Below the pieces are notes generated by a model, which was not told the origin of the DNA, did no database searches, and saw only the letters and a list, made by a program, of their open reading frames with translations. Shown here piece by piece: positions 1-6,923 of a stretch of DNA of 7,031 bases. The stretch comes from Colimorpha sp045642445 (GTDB lineage Bacteria; Bacteroidota; Bacteroidia; Bacteroidales; P3). The stretch is from assembly GCA_045642445.1 (NCBI GenBank), contig JAZUIX010000020.1, forward strand, positions 1-7,031, given 5' to 3'. Both the position numbers and the translations under genes were made by a program. Numbering within the stretch: position 1 is the stretch's first letter; each line of letters starts with the position of its first letter.

Positions 1-32
1 GCCGGCAGTTCCTCCAGTTCCTCGCGCAGCAT
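1..32 (-). CDS. Possible 5' end of a leftward gene (partial, unidentified)
   Basis: On the minus strand an ATG at 32-30 opens a frame reading MLREELEELP that runs off the left edge. Codons in this frame are rich in G at the first position and in Leu/Glu/Arg, which looks coding. The frame continues upstream of the ATG as KHHGKRLIAK back to a TAG at 65-63, so the coding part cannot begin more than about 30 bases earlier. The plus-strand frame with the same codon boundaries is also open (to a TAG at 164-166), but its codon use is less gene-like. Too little is visible to name a product. If real, the hairpin region to the right lies between two divergently transcribed genes. Confidence 0.25.
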   Translation of the reverse strand, partial: MLREELEELP

Positions 33-73
33 CTTCGCTATGAGGCGTTTGCCGTGATGTTTCTAATACAAGA

Positions 74-306
74 GATGCCATCGGCATCAAACATTGGTAG
101 CCAGCCATTCGTATGGCTGGGAAATGGCGAACAAGACAGAGATCCCCATGCCGTAGGTATGGGATAGCCTTTTTTGAATGGAGAATGAAAAATCCGGCAC
201 CGTCCAATTCTCAATTCATGAAGTCCGATACCTGACGGCATCGTGAAACAAATACCACATAACAACCCAGCCATGGCTGGCTACCATATCAGATGCCTCT
301 GGCATC
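74..306. repeat. Quasi-palindromic element: inverted duplication of three hairpin modules
   Basis: Two arms, 74-187 on the plus strand and 306-205 on the minus strand, carry the same modules in the same order around a 17-base spacer (188-204). Module 1 is GATGCC-loop-GGCATC (74-88 and 292-306). Module 2 is a CCAGCCAT/ATGGCTGG hairpin (101-120 with loop TCGT; 267-280 as a loopless palindrome), preceded in arm orientation by TGGTAG. Module 3 has core ATGCCGT(C)AGGTAT (145-163 and 226-243). Near the centre, GAATGGAGAATG (176-187) pairs imperfectly with CAATTCTCAATTC (205-217). The longest exact match between arms is 14 bases (95-108 with 273-286). The arms differ by small indels, so this is an aged or modular inverted repeat. 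No transposase, clear target-site duplication or CRISPR spacing is seen. Apparent reading frames across this block follow from the repeats. Function unknown; REP-like or MITE-like origin is inference. Confidence 0.75.
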
Positions 307-389
307 ATGGAACAAAGGTGTTGTTTCAATAATGCGAGATGTACAAAATATAAAACGATTATCCGTATATAGGTGATTGCTTGAAAAAG

Positions 390-457
390 TTGCCTGACGG
401 CAAGAAATAAAGCCCTCTATCGAGGGAAATAGCCTGTCCCCTTTGGGGGAAATAGGG
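390..457. repeat. Cluster of three short hairpins unlike the upstream element
   Basis: Three small stem-loops follow each other. TTGCC-TGAC-GGCAA lies at 390-403, CCCTC-TATC-GAGGG at 413-426, and TCCCC-TTT-GGGGG at 437-449. CCT at 433-435 and AGG at 454-456 could extend the last stem. None is followed by a T-run, so they do not look like Rho-independent terminators. Stem sequences differ from those at 74-306, apart from the loop TGAC, which also occurs at 233-236. I recognise nothing in the flanking stretches 307-389 and 458-528. These resemble the short intergenic palindromes seen in many Bacteroidetes genomes, which is a recollection and not a search result. Confidence 0.55.
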
Positions 458-528
458 TTAAGGAAATATTTTGCTGACACTATCACCTCGTTGCGGATAA
501 TCATTTTAAAAAATGTTGGAAAAAAGGG

Positions 529-557
529 TTGTATGTCATTATTTTTTCGTATCTTTG
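529..557 (+). promoter_or_regulatory. Bacteroidetes-type promoter for the five-gene operon
   Basis: A TTG at 529-531 and TATCTTTG at 550-557 are separated by 18 bases. This matches the -33 TTG / -7 TAnnTTTG pattern used by the primary sigma factor in Bacteroidetes. Transcription would begin at about 562-565, leaving an AT-rich leader of about 40 bases before the ATG at 604. That leader has no Shine-Dalgarno sequence, which is normal for the phylum. It is the only such pair I noticed near a gene start, and the gaps between the downstream genes are too short to hold another complete one. Confidence 0.7.
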
Positions 558-603
558 CAAAGTTTATAAACTACTGTTTTATTAATATTAATTATATATT
601 TTT

Positions 604-1950
604 ATGAGAGCCAAATTCTTATTGCTTATCTCCTGCTTTGCTCTGCTGACTGCGGCCTGCACAAAGGAGGGCGATTTCGATGAATTGAAACACCCCATCG
701 AAATACGCGGAAATTTTGACCCCCAATACGGCTTCCCCATCGCCAGAATGTCGGCCAATGTGGAGGACCTGCTCGGTTTGGTGCACACAAGCGAGAATAT
801 CGCGGTGTATATCGACGAGAACGATGTGGTGGCTTTTCGCTACAGCGACACCCTCAGCAATTCTTTCAGCAATGACGATTTTTCGTCGAAGGGGATGAAG
901 AAGTCTCAAGGCGTGAAACATCAGTCGGGAACCAAGGGTTTGATTGACACTATTTTCTTGGAGCCCAAGGTGTTGAAGGGCACGACTCGTTTCGACCTTT
1001 TCAACCGTCTGGCCCAGTACGGCACCGACTCGGTGGAATGCAAAGGTCTGTATGTGAACCTGACAGCTATTCTGGAGTCGCATGTGTCGGACCCTGTGCT
1101 GGCTCTTATTGACCACGGCGTGGTGGTGTATTTCGATTCGCTGCATGTGAAGATCAAAGGCAAGAGCGGCGATCCCTACGAGGTGCCCCTGCCTTCGTCG
1201 CTGGACAGAATCAACGTCACCGAGCTGGTGGGTGGTGACACTATCAAGATTTTGGACGAACGGGATGTGAGCGACATTATCAACCGGAAGCCTGTCGAGG
1301 TGGACTATTGTGTGCGCCTGAATATGGCCCTCACGGAAGAGCTGCTGACCACCGCCCCTCTGTTTATCAAAGATTCGTTGAAGATTGACAGCATCTCGAC
1401 GTCGCTTATCGTCGATGTGGACTTCCCCTTGCAGTTCAGCTGCCGCCAGGTGAAGTATACCGACACGATGTCGTTGGACCTCACCCAGATGGACACTCTG
1501 CTGGACAAGATTGACAAATATATGGCTTTCAAGGATACGGGCAGCTATTTGTCGATCCACACCGAGAACCACATGCCGCTGTCTTTCGCGATGAATATTG
1601 CCTGTCTCGACCAATACGGTGCCCCGCTGCTCACCAATCTGTTGGGCAGCAACAACACCATCAAGGGTGCTCCGCTGAAGCCCCACACAACCATCGCCGG
1701 CAGCTTCCAGTCGGCAGGAAGCACACTTTCCGACATCGTGCTGCCCATCACTCCCGCCCTGCTCAAGCACCTCCGCAACACGAAAGCGCTCCAAATAAGT
1801 TACGAGCTGTCCACTTCGACAGAAGGTGCCGGGGTGCCTCGCCCGCCAGTGGTGATACACAAGGCCGACAAACTGGATTTGAGCCTGTTCCTCTCCATTG
1901 CCCCCCATGTTCATTTCACTTATTCACTTGACTCTAACGACGACAAATAG
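604..1950 (+). CDS. Predicted lipoprotein of unknown function, paired with a DUF5723-like protein
   Basis: The 448-residue product starts with a lipoprotein signal: MRAK, a hydrophobic stretch at about 5-18, and LLTAAC with the lipidated Cys at 19. The acidic/lysine-rich residues after it (TKEGD) loosely resemble the surface-export signal of Bacteroidetes lipoproteins. An outer-membrane or surface location is therefore inferred. The mature part has no catalytic motif I recognise and looks mainly beta. Residues 37-60 (GNFDPQYGFPIARMS, then EDLLGL) and 320-340 (ENHMPLSFAMNIACLDQYG) resemble the beta-sandwich style of other Bacteroidetes lipoproteins in which 'PL/PI' strands recur. Residues 85-112 are Ser/Lys-rich and probably a flexible linker. 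The ATG at 604 is the first after the promoter and places the signal peptide correctly. The stop is 2 bases before the next start, so the two products are probably made together. I cannot name a family. Confidence 0.9.
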   Translation: MRAKFLLLISCFALLTAACTKEGDFDELKHPIEIRGNFDPQYGFPIARMSANVEDLLGLVHTSENIAVYIDENDVVAFRYSDTLSNSFSNDDFSSKGMKKSQGVKHQSGTKGLIDTIFLEPKVLKGTTRFDLFNRLAQYGTDSVECKGLYVNLTAILESHVSDPVLALIDHGVVVYFDSLHVKIKGKSGDPYEVPLPSSLDRINVTELVGGDTIKILDERDVSDIINRKPVEVDYCVRLNMALTEELLTTAPLFIKDSLKIDSISTSLIVDVDFPLQFSCRQVKYTDTMSLDLTQMDTLLDKIDKYMAFKDTGSYLSIHTENHMPLSFAMNIACLDQYGAPLLTNLLGSNNTIKGAPLKPHTTIAGSFQSAGSTLSDIVLPITPALLKHLRNTKALQISYELSTSTEGAGVPRPPVVIHKADKLDLSLFLSIAPHVHFTYSLDSNDDK

Positions 1951-1952
1951 CC

Positions 1953-3374
1953 ATGAAAAAGACAGTATTATTTTTATCCACGATGCTTTGGCTGGCTTTG
2001 TCTGGCATGACAGCGTCGGCACAATCGCTGAACGAGAACGCTTTGCTGTATCATTCGCTCCGTTCGCCCATTTCAACGCAGTTGAACCCCGCCCTGTTTC
2101 CCAACAATTCGAGATGGTATGTCACTCTGCCACACTTTGAGGCGGGTTTCGGCTTGCCGATGAGTTACAAAGACCTCGGTTTGGAGTACGATGCGGCAAG
2201 AGATGTCACCGTGTTGGACCTCAACCACCTGCTTGATGTGCTGGAGCAGAACGGCAACAATATCAGCATTTCCTCCAATATCGAGCTGCTGGGGTTTGGT
2301 TTCAAGGTGGCCGACAAGCTGCATTTCTTTGCCAGCACAGGCCTGCGTGTCAGCTCCAATATCAATGTGCCTTTTAACGATTTGAAACTTTTGACCGAAG
2401 GCAACTCGGGCGAGAACCACTCGCTGGTTATCGGTGATGCCAAGGTGTTCGATGCCCAGACTTATCTGCATGTTTCGGGTGGTGCGGCGTATGACTTCAG
2501 CGTCATCCCCCTCACCGTTGGCGCCCGTGCCAACTTGTTGATAGGTGCGGAGATTGTTAGTGCCGAAAATATGACCATCAACCTCACAACAGCTGCCGAC
2601 AACAGCAGCCTCACGGCCACTTCGGATTATCTGATGCGTATGGCTGGTTTGGCCTACCTGAAGGAGCGCACCGACGACTCGCAGAATCCGTTTGATTTTG
2701 ACTACACCCTCGGTATGCCCGGCAACCTCGGTTTCACCTTCGACCTCGGCGCCAAATATTCGTTCAAAGGCTTCGACTTCAGTTTCAGCCTCTTGGATGT
2801 CGGCCCCGGTATCCATTGGAAGGACAACCCGATGATTCTGACCCCCAAGAACAAAGATGCCTCGATCACTTTCGACGGCTTGGAGCTGTCGTCGGTTATC
2901 TCGGGGGGCGAATTAGACACCTCGTTCATCAGCAATCTCAAAGACAGTTTGTTCAATATGATTGACTACGAGTCGGAGGCAGGCGATTTCTGGTACGGCG
3001 TACCCACACGCATCTATTTGGGCGCCTCTTACACGCTGTTTGACCTGATCCGTGTTGGCTACCTGTTCCACGGCGAATGGAGCAAAGGTGTGTTCTACGG
3101 AAACAACAACTTCCGCTGCAACAACACGTTGTCGGCACATCTCAGCCTGTTTGACTGGTTTGAGCTTTCGTTGGCCAACTCGCTCACCTTTGACGGTGGG
3201 AAGTCGAGCTTCTTCAACCCCGGTATCTCCGCAAGTTTGAACTTAGGCAAAGTATTCCAACTGTATGCCGGTGTCGACTATGTGTCGAGCCTGTATGCAA
3301 CCGACATAAAATCAGCACGAGTATTTTTCGGCGCCAGCCTCGTAGGATTTGCACCGAAGAAATTGAAATTATGA
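1953..3374 (+). CDS. DUF5723-like outer-membrane beta-barrel protein
   Basis: The 473-residue product begins with a type I signal peptide: MKK, a hydrophobic core at about 4-19, and likely cleavage after Ala23 in TASA|Q. The mature N-terminus contains SPISTQLNPALFPN (38-51), the 'NPA' signature near the start of DUF5723 and related PorV/FadL-like barrels. The rest alternates aromatic and polar residues with many Gly turns (for example GYLFHGEWSKGVFYGNN and LFDWFELSLANSLTFDGG), typical of outer-membrane strands. Its length fits the family. The DUF5723 assignment is from memory of its features, without a profile search. The function of that family is unknown to me. It sits 2 bases after the lipoprotein gene and its TGA overlaps the der ATG in an ATGA. 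A partnership with the upstream lipoprotein at the outer membrane is inference. Confidence 0.85.
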   Translation: MKKTVLFLSTMLWLALSGMTASAQSLNENALLYHSLRSPISTQLNPALFPNNSRWYVTLPHFEAGFGLPMSYKDLGLEYDAARDVTVLDLNHLLDVLEQNGNNISISSNIELLGFGFKVADKLHFFASTGLRVSSNINVPFNDLKLLTEGNSGENHSLVIGDAKVFDAQTYLHVSGGAAYDFSVIPLTVGARANLLIGAEIVSAENMTINLTTAADNSSLTATSDYLMRMAGLAYLKERTDDSQNPFDFDYTLGMPGNLGFTFDLGAKYSFKGFDFSFSLLDVGPGIHWKDNPMILTPKNKDASITFDGLELSSVISGGELDTSFISNLKDSLFNMIDYESEAGDFWYGVPTRIYLGASYTLFDLIRVGYLFHGEWSKGVFYGNNNFRCNNTLSAHLSLFDWFELSLANSLTFDGGKSSFFNPGISASLNLGKVFQLYAGVDYVSSLYATDIKSARVFFGASLVGFAPKKLKL

Positions 3375-4678
3375 GCAATATAGTAGCTATAGTAGGACGC
3401 CCAAATGTGGGCAAATCGACACTTTTCAATCGCCTCACCGAGAGCCGCAAGGCCATCGTGGATGTCACCGCCGGTGTCACCCGTGACCGCCAATACGGCA
3501 AATCGGACTGGAACGGCAAGAAATTCTCCATCATCGACACCGGCGGCTATGTCATGGGCGGCGATGACGAATTTGAAGTAGAAATACGCAAACAGGTGCA
3601 GCTGGCCATCGATGAGGCCGACACAATCCTGTTCCTGGTGGATGCCCGCGAAGGTCTCACCCCTATGGACAAGGATGTGGCCGCCCTGTTGCGCAGATGC
3701 ACCAAGAAGGTCATACTGGTGGCCAACAAGGTGGACAACGCCAAAGAGATGGACGGCCTGTCGGAGTTTTACGCTCTCGGATTGGGTGATCCCTACCCCA
3801 TTGCTGGTATCAGCGGAAGCGGCACAGGCGACCTGTTGGACGTGGTGGTTGAAGATTTTGACGAAGGCGAAGAAGACCCGACCGACGGTCTGCCCCGCAT
3901 AGCCGTGGTAGGTCGCCCAAATGTGGGCAAGAGTTCGTTTATCAACATGATTACCGGACAGGACCGCAATATCGTCACCCCTATCGCCGGCACCACTCGC
4001 GACAGCATCTATACGCATTACAATATGTTCGGCTTCGATTTCAACTTTGTGGACACCGCAGGATTGCGCAAGAAGTCGAAAGTGAGCGAAGATTTGGAGT
4101 TCTACTCGGTGATGCGCAGTGTGCGCTCGATAGAGAACAGCGACGTGTGCATACTGATGATTGATGCCAGCCAAGGACTGGAGCAACAAGATTTGAACAT
4201 CTTCTCGCTGGTGCAACGCAACAACAAAGGTGTGGTCATCGTGGTGAACAAATGGGACCTCATCGAAAAGGAGAACAATACGCACAAGCAGTTTGAAGAA
4301 CAGATTCGCAGCCGTATCTCGCCTTTTGAAGATGTGCCAATCATTTTCACCAGCGTCATTAACAAGCAGCGCATCTTCAAGGTGTTGGAGACCGCCAAGC
4401 AGGTGTACGAAGCCCGTTGCCGCCGCATTTCGACCAGCGAACTCAACGACCAGTTGCTGCCTATTGTCAAAGAGCAGAATCCCCCACCTTCGGTGAAAGG
4501 CAAATGGATTAAAATCAAATATATCACACAACTCCCCACCCCTTATCCCCAGTTTGTGTTCTTCTGCAATCTGCCCCAATATATCCGCGACCCGTACAGA
4601 CGCTTTGTCGAAAACCGTATTCGCGAGATGTGGGATTTTCACGGGGTGCCGATCTCCATCTATTTCAGAGAAAAGTAG
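3371..4678 (+). CDS. der: Ribosome biogenesis GTPase Der (EngA)
   Basis: Der is a cytoplasmic tandem-G-domain GTPase needed for maturation of the 50S ribosomal subunit. The 435-residue product shows both domains. Domain 1 has GRPNVGKS (9-16), TAGVTRD (33-39), DTGG (56-59) and NKVD (119-122). Domain 2 has GRPNVGKS (181-188), AGTTRD (206-211), DTAG (228-231) and NKWD (293-296). An acidic linker (about 161-171) separates them. The C-terminal KH-like domain spans about 350-435 (PPPSVKGKWIKIKYITQ, then VENRIREMWDFHGVPI). Length is normal and no key nucleotide-binding residue is missing. The second G5 loop reads TSVIN (327-331), where Ala is usual in place of Val. The start is the ATG overlapping the previous stop, and GRPNVGKS falls at its normal distance from it. 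Translational coupling to the upstream gene is likely. Confidence 0.98.
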   Translation: MSNIVAIVGRPNVGKSTLFNRLTESRKAIVDVTAGVTRDRQYGKSDWNGKKFSIIDTGGYVMGGDDEFEVEIRKQVQLAIDEADTILFLVDAREGLTPMDKDVAALLRRCTKKVILVANKVDNAKEMDGLSEFYALGLGDPYPIAGISGSGTGDLLDVVVEDFDEGEEDPTDGLPRIAVVGRPNVGKSSFINMITGQDRNIVTPIAGTTRDSIYTHYNMFGFDFNFVDTAGLRKKSKVSEDLEFYSVMRSVRSIENSDVCILMIDASQGLEQQDLNIFSLVQRNNKGVVIVVNKWDLIEKENNTHKQFEEQIRSRISPFEDVPIIFTSVINKQRIFKVLETAKQVYEARCRRISTSELNDQLLPIVKEQNPPPSVKGKWIKIKYITQLPTPYPQFVFFCNLPQYIRDPYRRFVENRIREMWDFHGVPISIYFREK

Positions 4679-4701
4679 GTTTAACTGATTATTTAAATAT
4701 A

Positions 4702-5436
4702 ATGAAAAGAGATTGTGTTGCAGGCCACACTACTTTGACTACAAAACTATTTGTACTCGTATTAACAACGACTCTGTTTTTCGCGGGATGCCACCGTGTG
4801 CATGAGAAAGTGGTGCAGAGCTACCCCGACGGCACACCAATGCTGGTGTATCTGTATAAGGGCAGCGAGAAGAACCCCACCCGCGTGGGCGAACGTATGT
4901 TCTACAGCGACGGAACGTTGCAGTTTGAAAAGAAATTCTCGGGCAAGCCCGAGCAACCCGACGGCATCTGGAGCTACTATTTCGACAATGGCCAGCTCTT
5001 TGCCTCTGGCGATTTTTCCCACAACCATGAATACGGCTCCAACTGGCAGTTCTTCAACCGCAATGGTGGCGCTTACTATGATGCCAAACTCGACTCGGTG
5101 TATGTCAATGACATGGGTATGTTCGGCACGCCCAGCACCGTGGTGTTCTGCTCGGGTGCGAACCAGGACGTGATTCAGTTTTTCAGCAACTTCACCGTTC
5201 GCAGCACCGAAAGACTCACCAACGGCCTCCGCAACGGACATGTCGTGTTCTACTATCCCGGAGGAAAGATGCAGACAGAAGCCAATTTCGTGAACGGAGT
5301 GGAAGAAGGCGAGCATATTGTCTACCACGACAATGGAGTGCCTTACTATCGCGGCATGTATAAAGAAGGCAAACGTGTGGGCCTCTGGGAGTTCTACGAC
5401 GAAACCGGAGAACTGGTTGAGACAAAAGAGTTTTAA
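4702..5436 (+). CDS. MORN_2-repeat lipoprotein (YwqK-like repeat protein)
   Basis: The 244-residue product has a lipoprotein signal. A polar N-region containing Lys2, Arg3 and Lys15 is followed by a hydrophobic stretch (16-28) and FFAGC with the lipidated Cys at 30. The mature part carries about six or seven repeats of the MORN_2/YwqK type, 'G.w..Y..nG.l......y..G'. They lie at about 41-54, 64-82, 88-105, 113-130, 179-199, 203-224 and 227-244, and include GIWSYYFDNGQLFASGDF and GLWEFYDETGELVETKEF. Residues 131-172 form a non-repeat insert. Such repeats are often annotated 'toxin-antitoxin system YwqK family antitoxin', but no toxin gene is adjacent and an antitoxin role is not supported. An in-frame ATG at 4630 lies inside der and would bury the signal peptide, so 4702 (23 bases after der, in an AT-rich leader) is preferred. 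Role unknown; envelope location is inferred. Confidence 0.9.
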   Translation: MKRDCVAGHTTLTTKLFVLVLTTTLFFAGCHRVHEKVVQSYPDGTPMLVYLYKGSEKNPTRVGERMFYSDGTLQFEKKFSGKPEQPDGIWSYYFDNGQLFASGDFSHNHEYGSNWQFFNRNGGAYYDAKLDSVYVNDMGMFGTPSTVVFCSGANQDVIQFFSNFTVRSTERLTNGLRNGHVVFYYPGGKMQTEANFVNGVEEGEHIVYHDNGVPYYRGMYKEGKRVGLWEFYDETGELVETKEF

Positions 5437-5470
5437 TATTTCGTGCCAACTTTTTTTACATAAGATAACA

Positions 5471-6895
5471 TTGGACGTTCAACTCGATAACCCGATATAC
5501 AATATTGTTGGTGCTACAGCCGACCGACTGGGGCTAAAGGCATACGCTGTAGGAGGTGTGGTGCGCGACTATTTTTTGCAGAGGCCGTGTACCGATATCG
5601 ACATCGTTTGTTTGGGCAACGGCATCGAACTGGCCAAAGCTTCCGCCGAGGCCATCAACCCCAATATCGAGGTTGCCGTGTTCAAAAATTTCGGCACAGC
5701 CTCGTTTCATTACCACCACAAAGGCGAATTGTGGCAGATAGAATTTGTGGGGGCTCGCAAAGAGAGCTATCGTCGCGACAGCCGCAAACCCATTGTGGAA
5801 AACGGAACATTGGAAGACGACCAGAACAGACGCGACTTCACCATCAACGCAATGGCGGTATCGCTCAATGCCGATAGTTTCGGACAGTTGTTAGACCCCT
5901 TTGGCGGAATAAGAGACCTTGACGAAGGTTTGCTTCGCACCCCGCTGGATCCCGATATCACCTTCAGCGACGACCCGTTGCGTATGATGCGAGCCATACG
6001 TTTTGCCTCGCAACTGGGTTTCCGCATCCAAGACGACACCTTTGAAGCCATCAGTCGAAACGCCGAACGCATCAGCATCGTTTCAGCCGAACGTATCACC
6101 ACCGAACTGAACAAAATAGTCCTCTCTCCCACCCCATCGATTGGTTTCAAGTTGCTACAGAAATCGGGGCTTATGCAGCTTATATTCCCGGAATTTAGTG
6201 CGCTGAAAGGGGTTGACACCGTGGGCACCCGTGGACATAAAGACAATTTCTACCACACATTGGAAGTGCTTGACCATGTGGCTGCTAAGAGCAATGACCT
6301 GTGGCTGCGTTGGGCAGCCATATTGCACGATATAGGCAAGCCTGCCACCAAACGCTTTGACGAAAAACTGGGGTGGACGTTCCACGGACACGAAGTCAGG
6401 GGTAGCAAAATGGTCAAAAAGATTTTCAGCCACTTGCGACTGCCCCAAGATGCGAAAATGAAATATGTGGAGAAGCTGGTATTGCTGCACCTCCGCCCCA
6501 TCATATTGGCAGAAGAAGAGGTGACCGACTCGGCTGTGAGGCGATTGCTGTTTGACGCAGGTGACGATATTGACGACCTGATGACGTTGTGCGAAGCCGA
6601 TATCACCAGCAAAAATGAGGAAAAGGTACGCAGATATTTGAAGAATTTCCAACTGGTGCGGCAAAAGCTTGTAGAGTTGGAGGAGAAAGACCGTATCCGC
6701 AATTTCCAACCCCCAGTGAGCGGAGAGGATATTATGAACACTTTCGGCCTGTCGCCCTGCCACGAGATCGGGATCATCAAAGATGCTATCAAAGATGCCA
6801 TACTTGACGGAATCATCCCCAACGAACGTGAAGCAGCTTGGAAGATGATGTTGGAAAAAGGTGCCGAAATTGGCCTGCAACCGAAAGAGCAATAA
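5471..6895 (+). CDS. cca: CCA tRNA nucleotidyltransferase with HD domain, probable TTG start
   Basis: Cca adds or repairs the 3'-terminal CCA of tRNAs from CTP and ATP in the cytoplasm. Counting from TTG at 5471 (474 residues), the class II polymerase-beta-type head has VGGVVRD (27-33), the metal-binding DxD in TDIDIV (Asp42, Asp44) and RRDFT (120-124). Next come DPLRMMRAIRFA (168-179) of the RNA-binding helical part and an HD phosphohydrolase domain with His262, HD at 286-287, HGH at 305-307 and His340. All key residues are present. The frame is open back to an ATG at 5318, but that start would overlap the upstream gene by 119 bases and add 51 residues unlike the family. No in-frame ATG occurs again until 5852, beyond the catalytic core. 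TTG at 5471 lies 34 bases after the previous stop and gives the usual length. TTG at 5417 is the next alternative. Confidence 0.95.
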   Translation: MDVQLDNPIYNIVGATADRLGLKAYAVGGVVRDYFLQRPCTDIDIVCLGNGIELAKASAEAINPNIEVAVFKNFGTASFHYHHKGELWQIEFVGARKESYRRDSRKPIVENGTLEDDQNRRDFTINAMAVSLNADSFGQLLDPFGGIRDLDEGLLRTPLDPDITFSDDPLRMMRAIRFASQLGFRIQDDTFEAISRNAERISIVSAERITTELNKIVLSPTPSIGFKLLQKSGLMQLIFPEFSALKGVDTVGTRGHKDNFYHTLEVLDHVAAKSNDLWLRWAAILHDIGKPATKRFDEKLGWTFHGHEVRGSKMVKKIFSHLRLPQDAKMKYVEKLVLLHLRPIILAEEEVTDSAVRRLLFDAGDDIDDLMTLCEADITSKNEEKVRRYLKNFQLVRQKLVELEEKDRIRNFQPPVSGEDIMNTFGLSPCHEIGIIKDAIKDAILDGIIPNEREAAWKMMLEKGAEIGLQPKEQ

Positions 6896-6923
6896 AGGTG
6901 GGTTCTATAAATTCAACGTAAAC

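Noticed and set aside
38..274. 78-codon minus-strand frame across the hairpin array
   Set aside because: It is made entirely of the inverted repeat and its hairpins. The residues simply mirror the palindromes.
74..457. Possible CRISPR array
   Set aside because: The repeats are short hairpins of different sequence, some inverted relative to each other. There is no constant direct repeat, no uniform spacer and no cas gene.
289..504. 71-codon minus-strand frame upstream of the promoter
   Set aside because: It reads through the hairpins at 292-306 and 390-449 and has no coding character.
619..1914. 431-codon open frame on the minus strand
   Set aside because: It is wholly antisense to the lipoprotein gene, which has a promoter, a signal peptide and tight coupling to the next gene. 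The antisense product is rich in His/Gln/Val and matches nothing, as expected from the codon bias of the real gene.
2073..2816. 247-codon open frame on the minus strand
   Set aside because: It is antisense to the DUF5723-like gene, with no recognisable motif or start context.
3278..4642. 454-codon open frame on the minus strand
   Set aside because: It is antisense to der, whose two G domains are unmistakable. Its length is a by-product of codon bias.
4630..4701. Upstream ATG for the MORN_2 lipoprotein
   Set aside because: It would overlap der by 49 bases and place 24 extra residues before a complete lipoprotein signal peptide.
5318..5470. Upstream ATG extension of cca
   Set aside because: The 51 extra residues come mostly from another frame of the upstream gene and do not resemble a Cca N-terminus. 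The overlap would be 119 bases.
6155..6892. 245-codon open frame on the minus strand
   Set aside because: It is antisense to the HD-domain half of cca and has no motif of its own.
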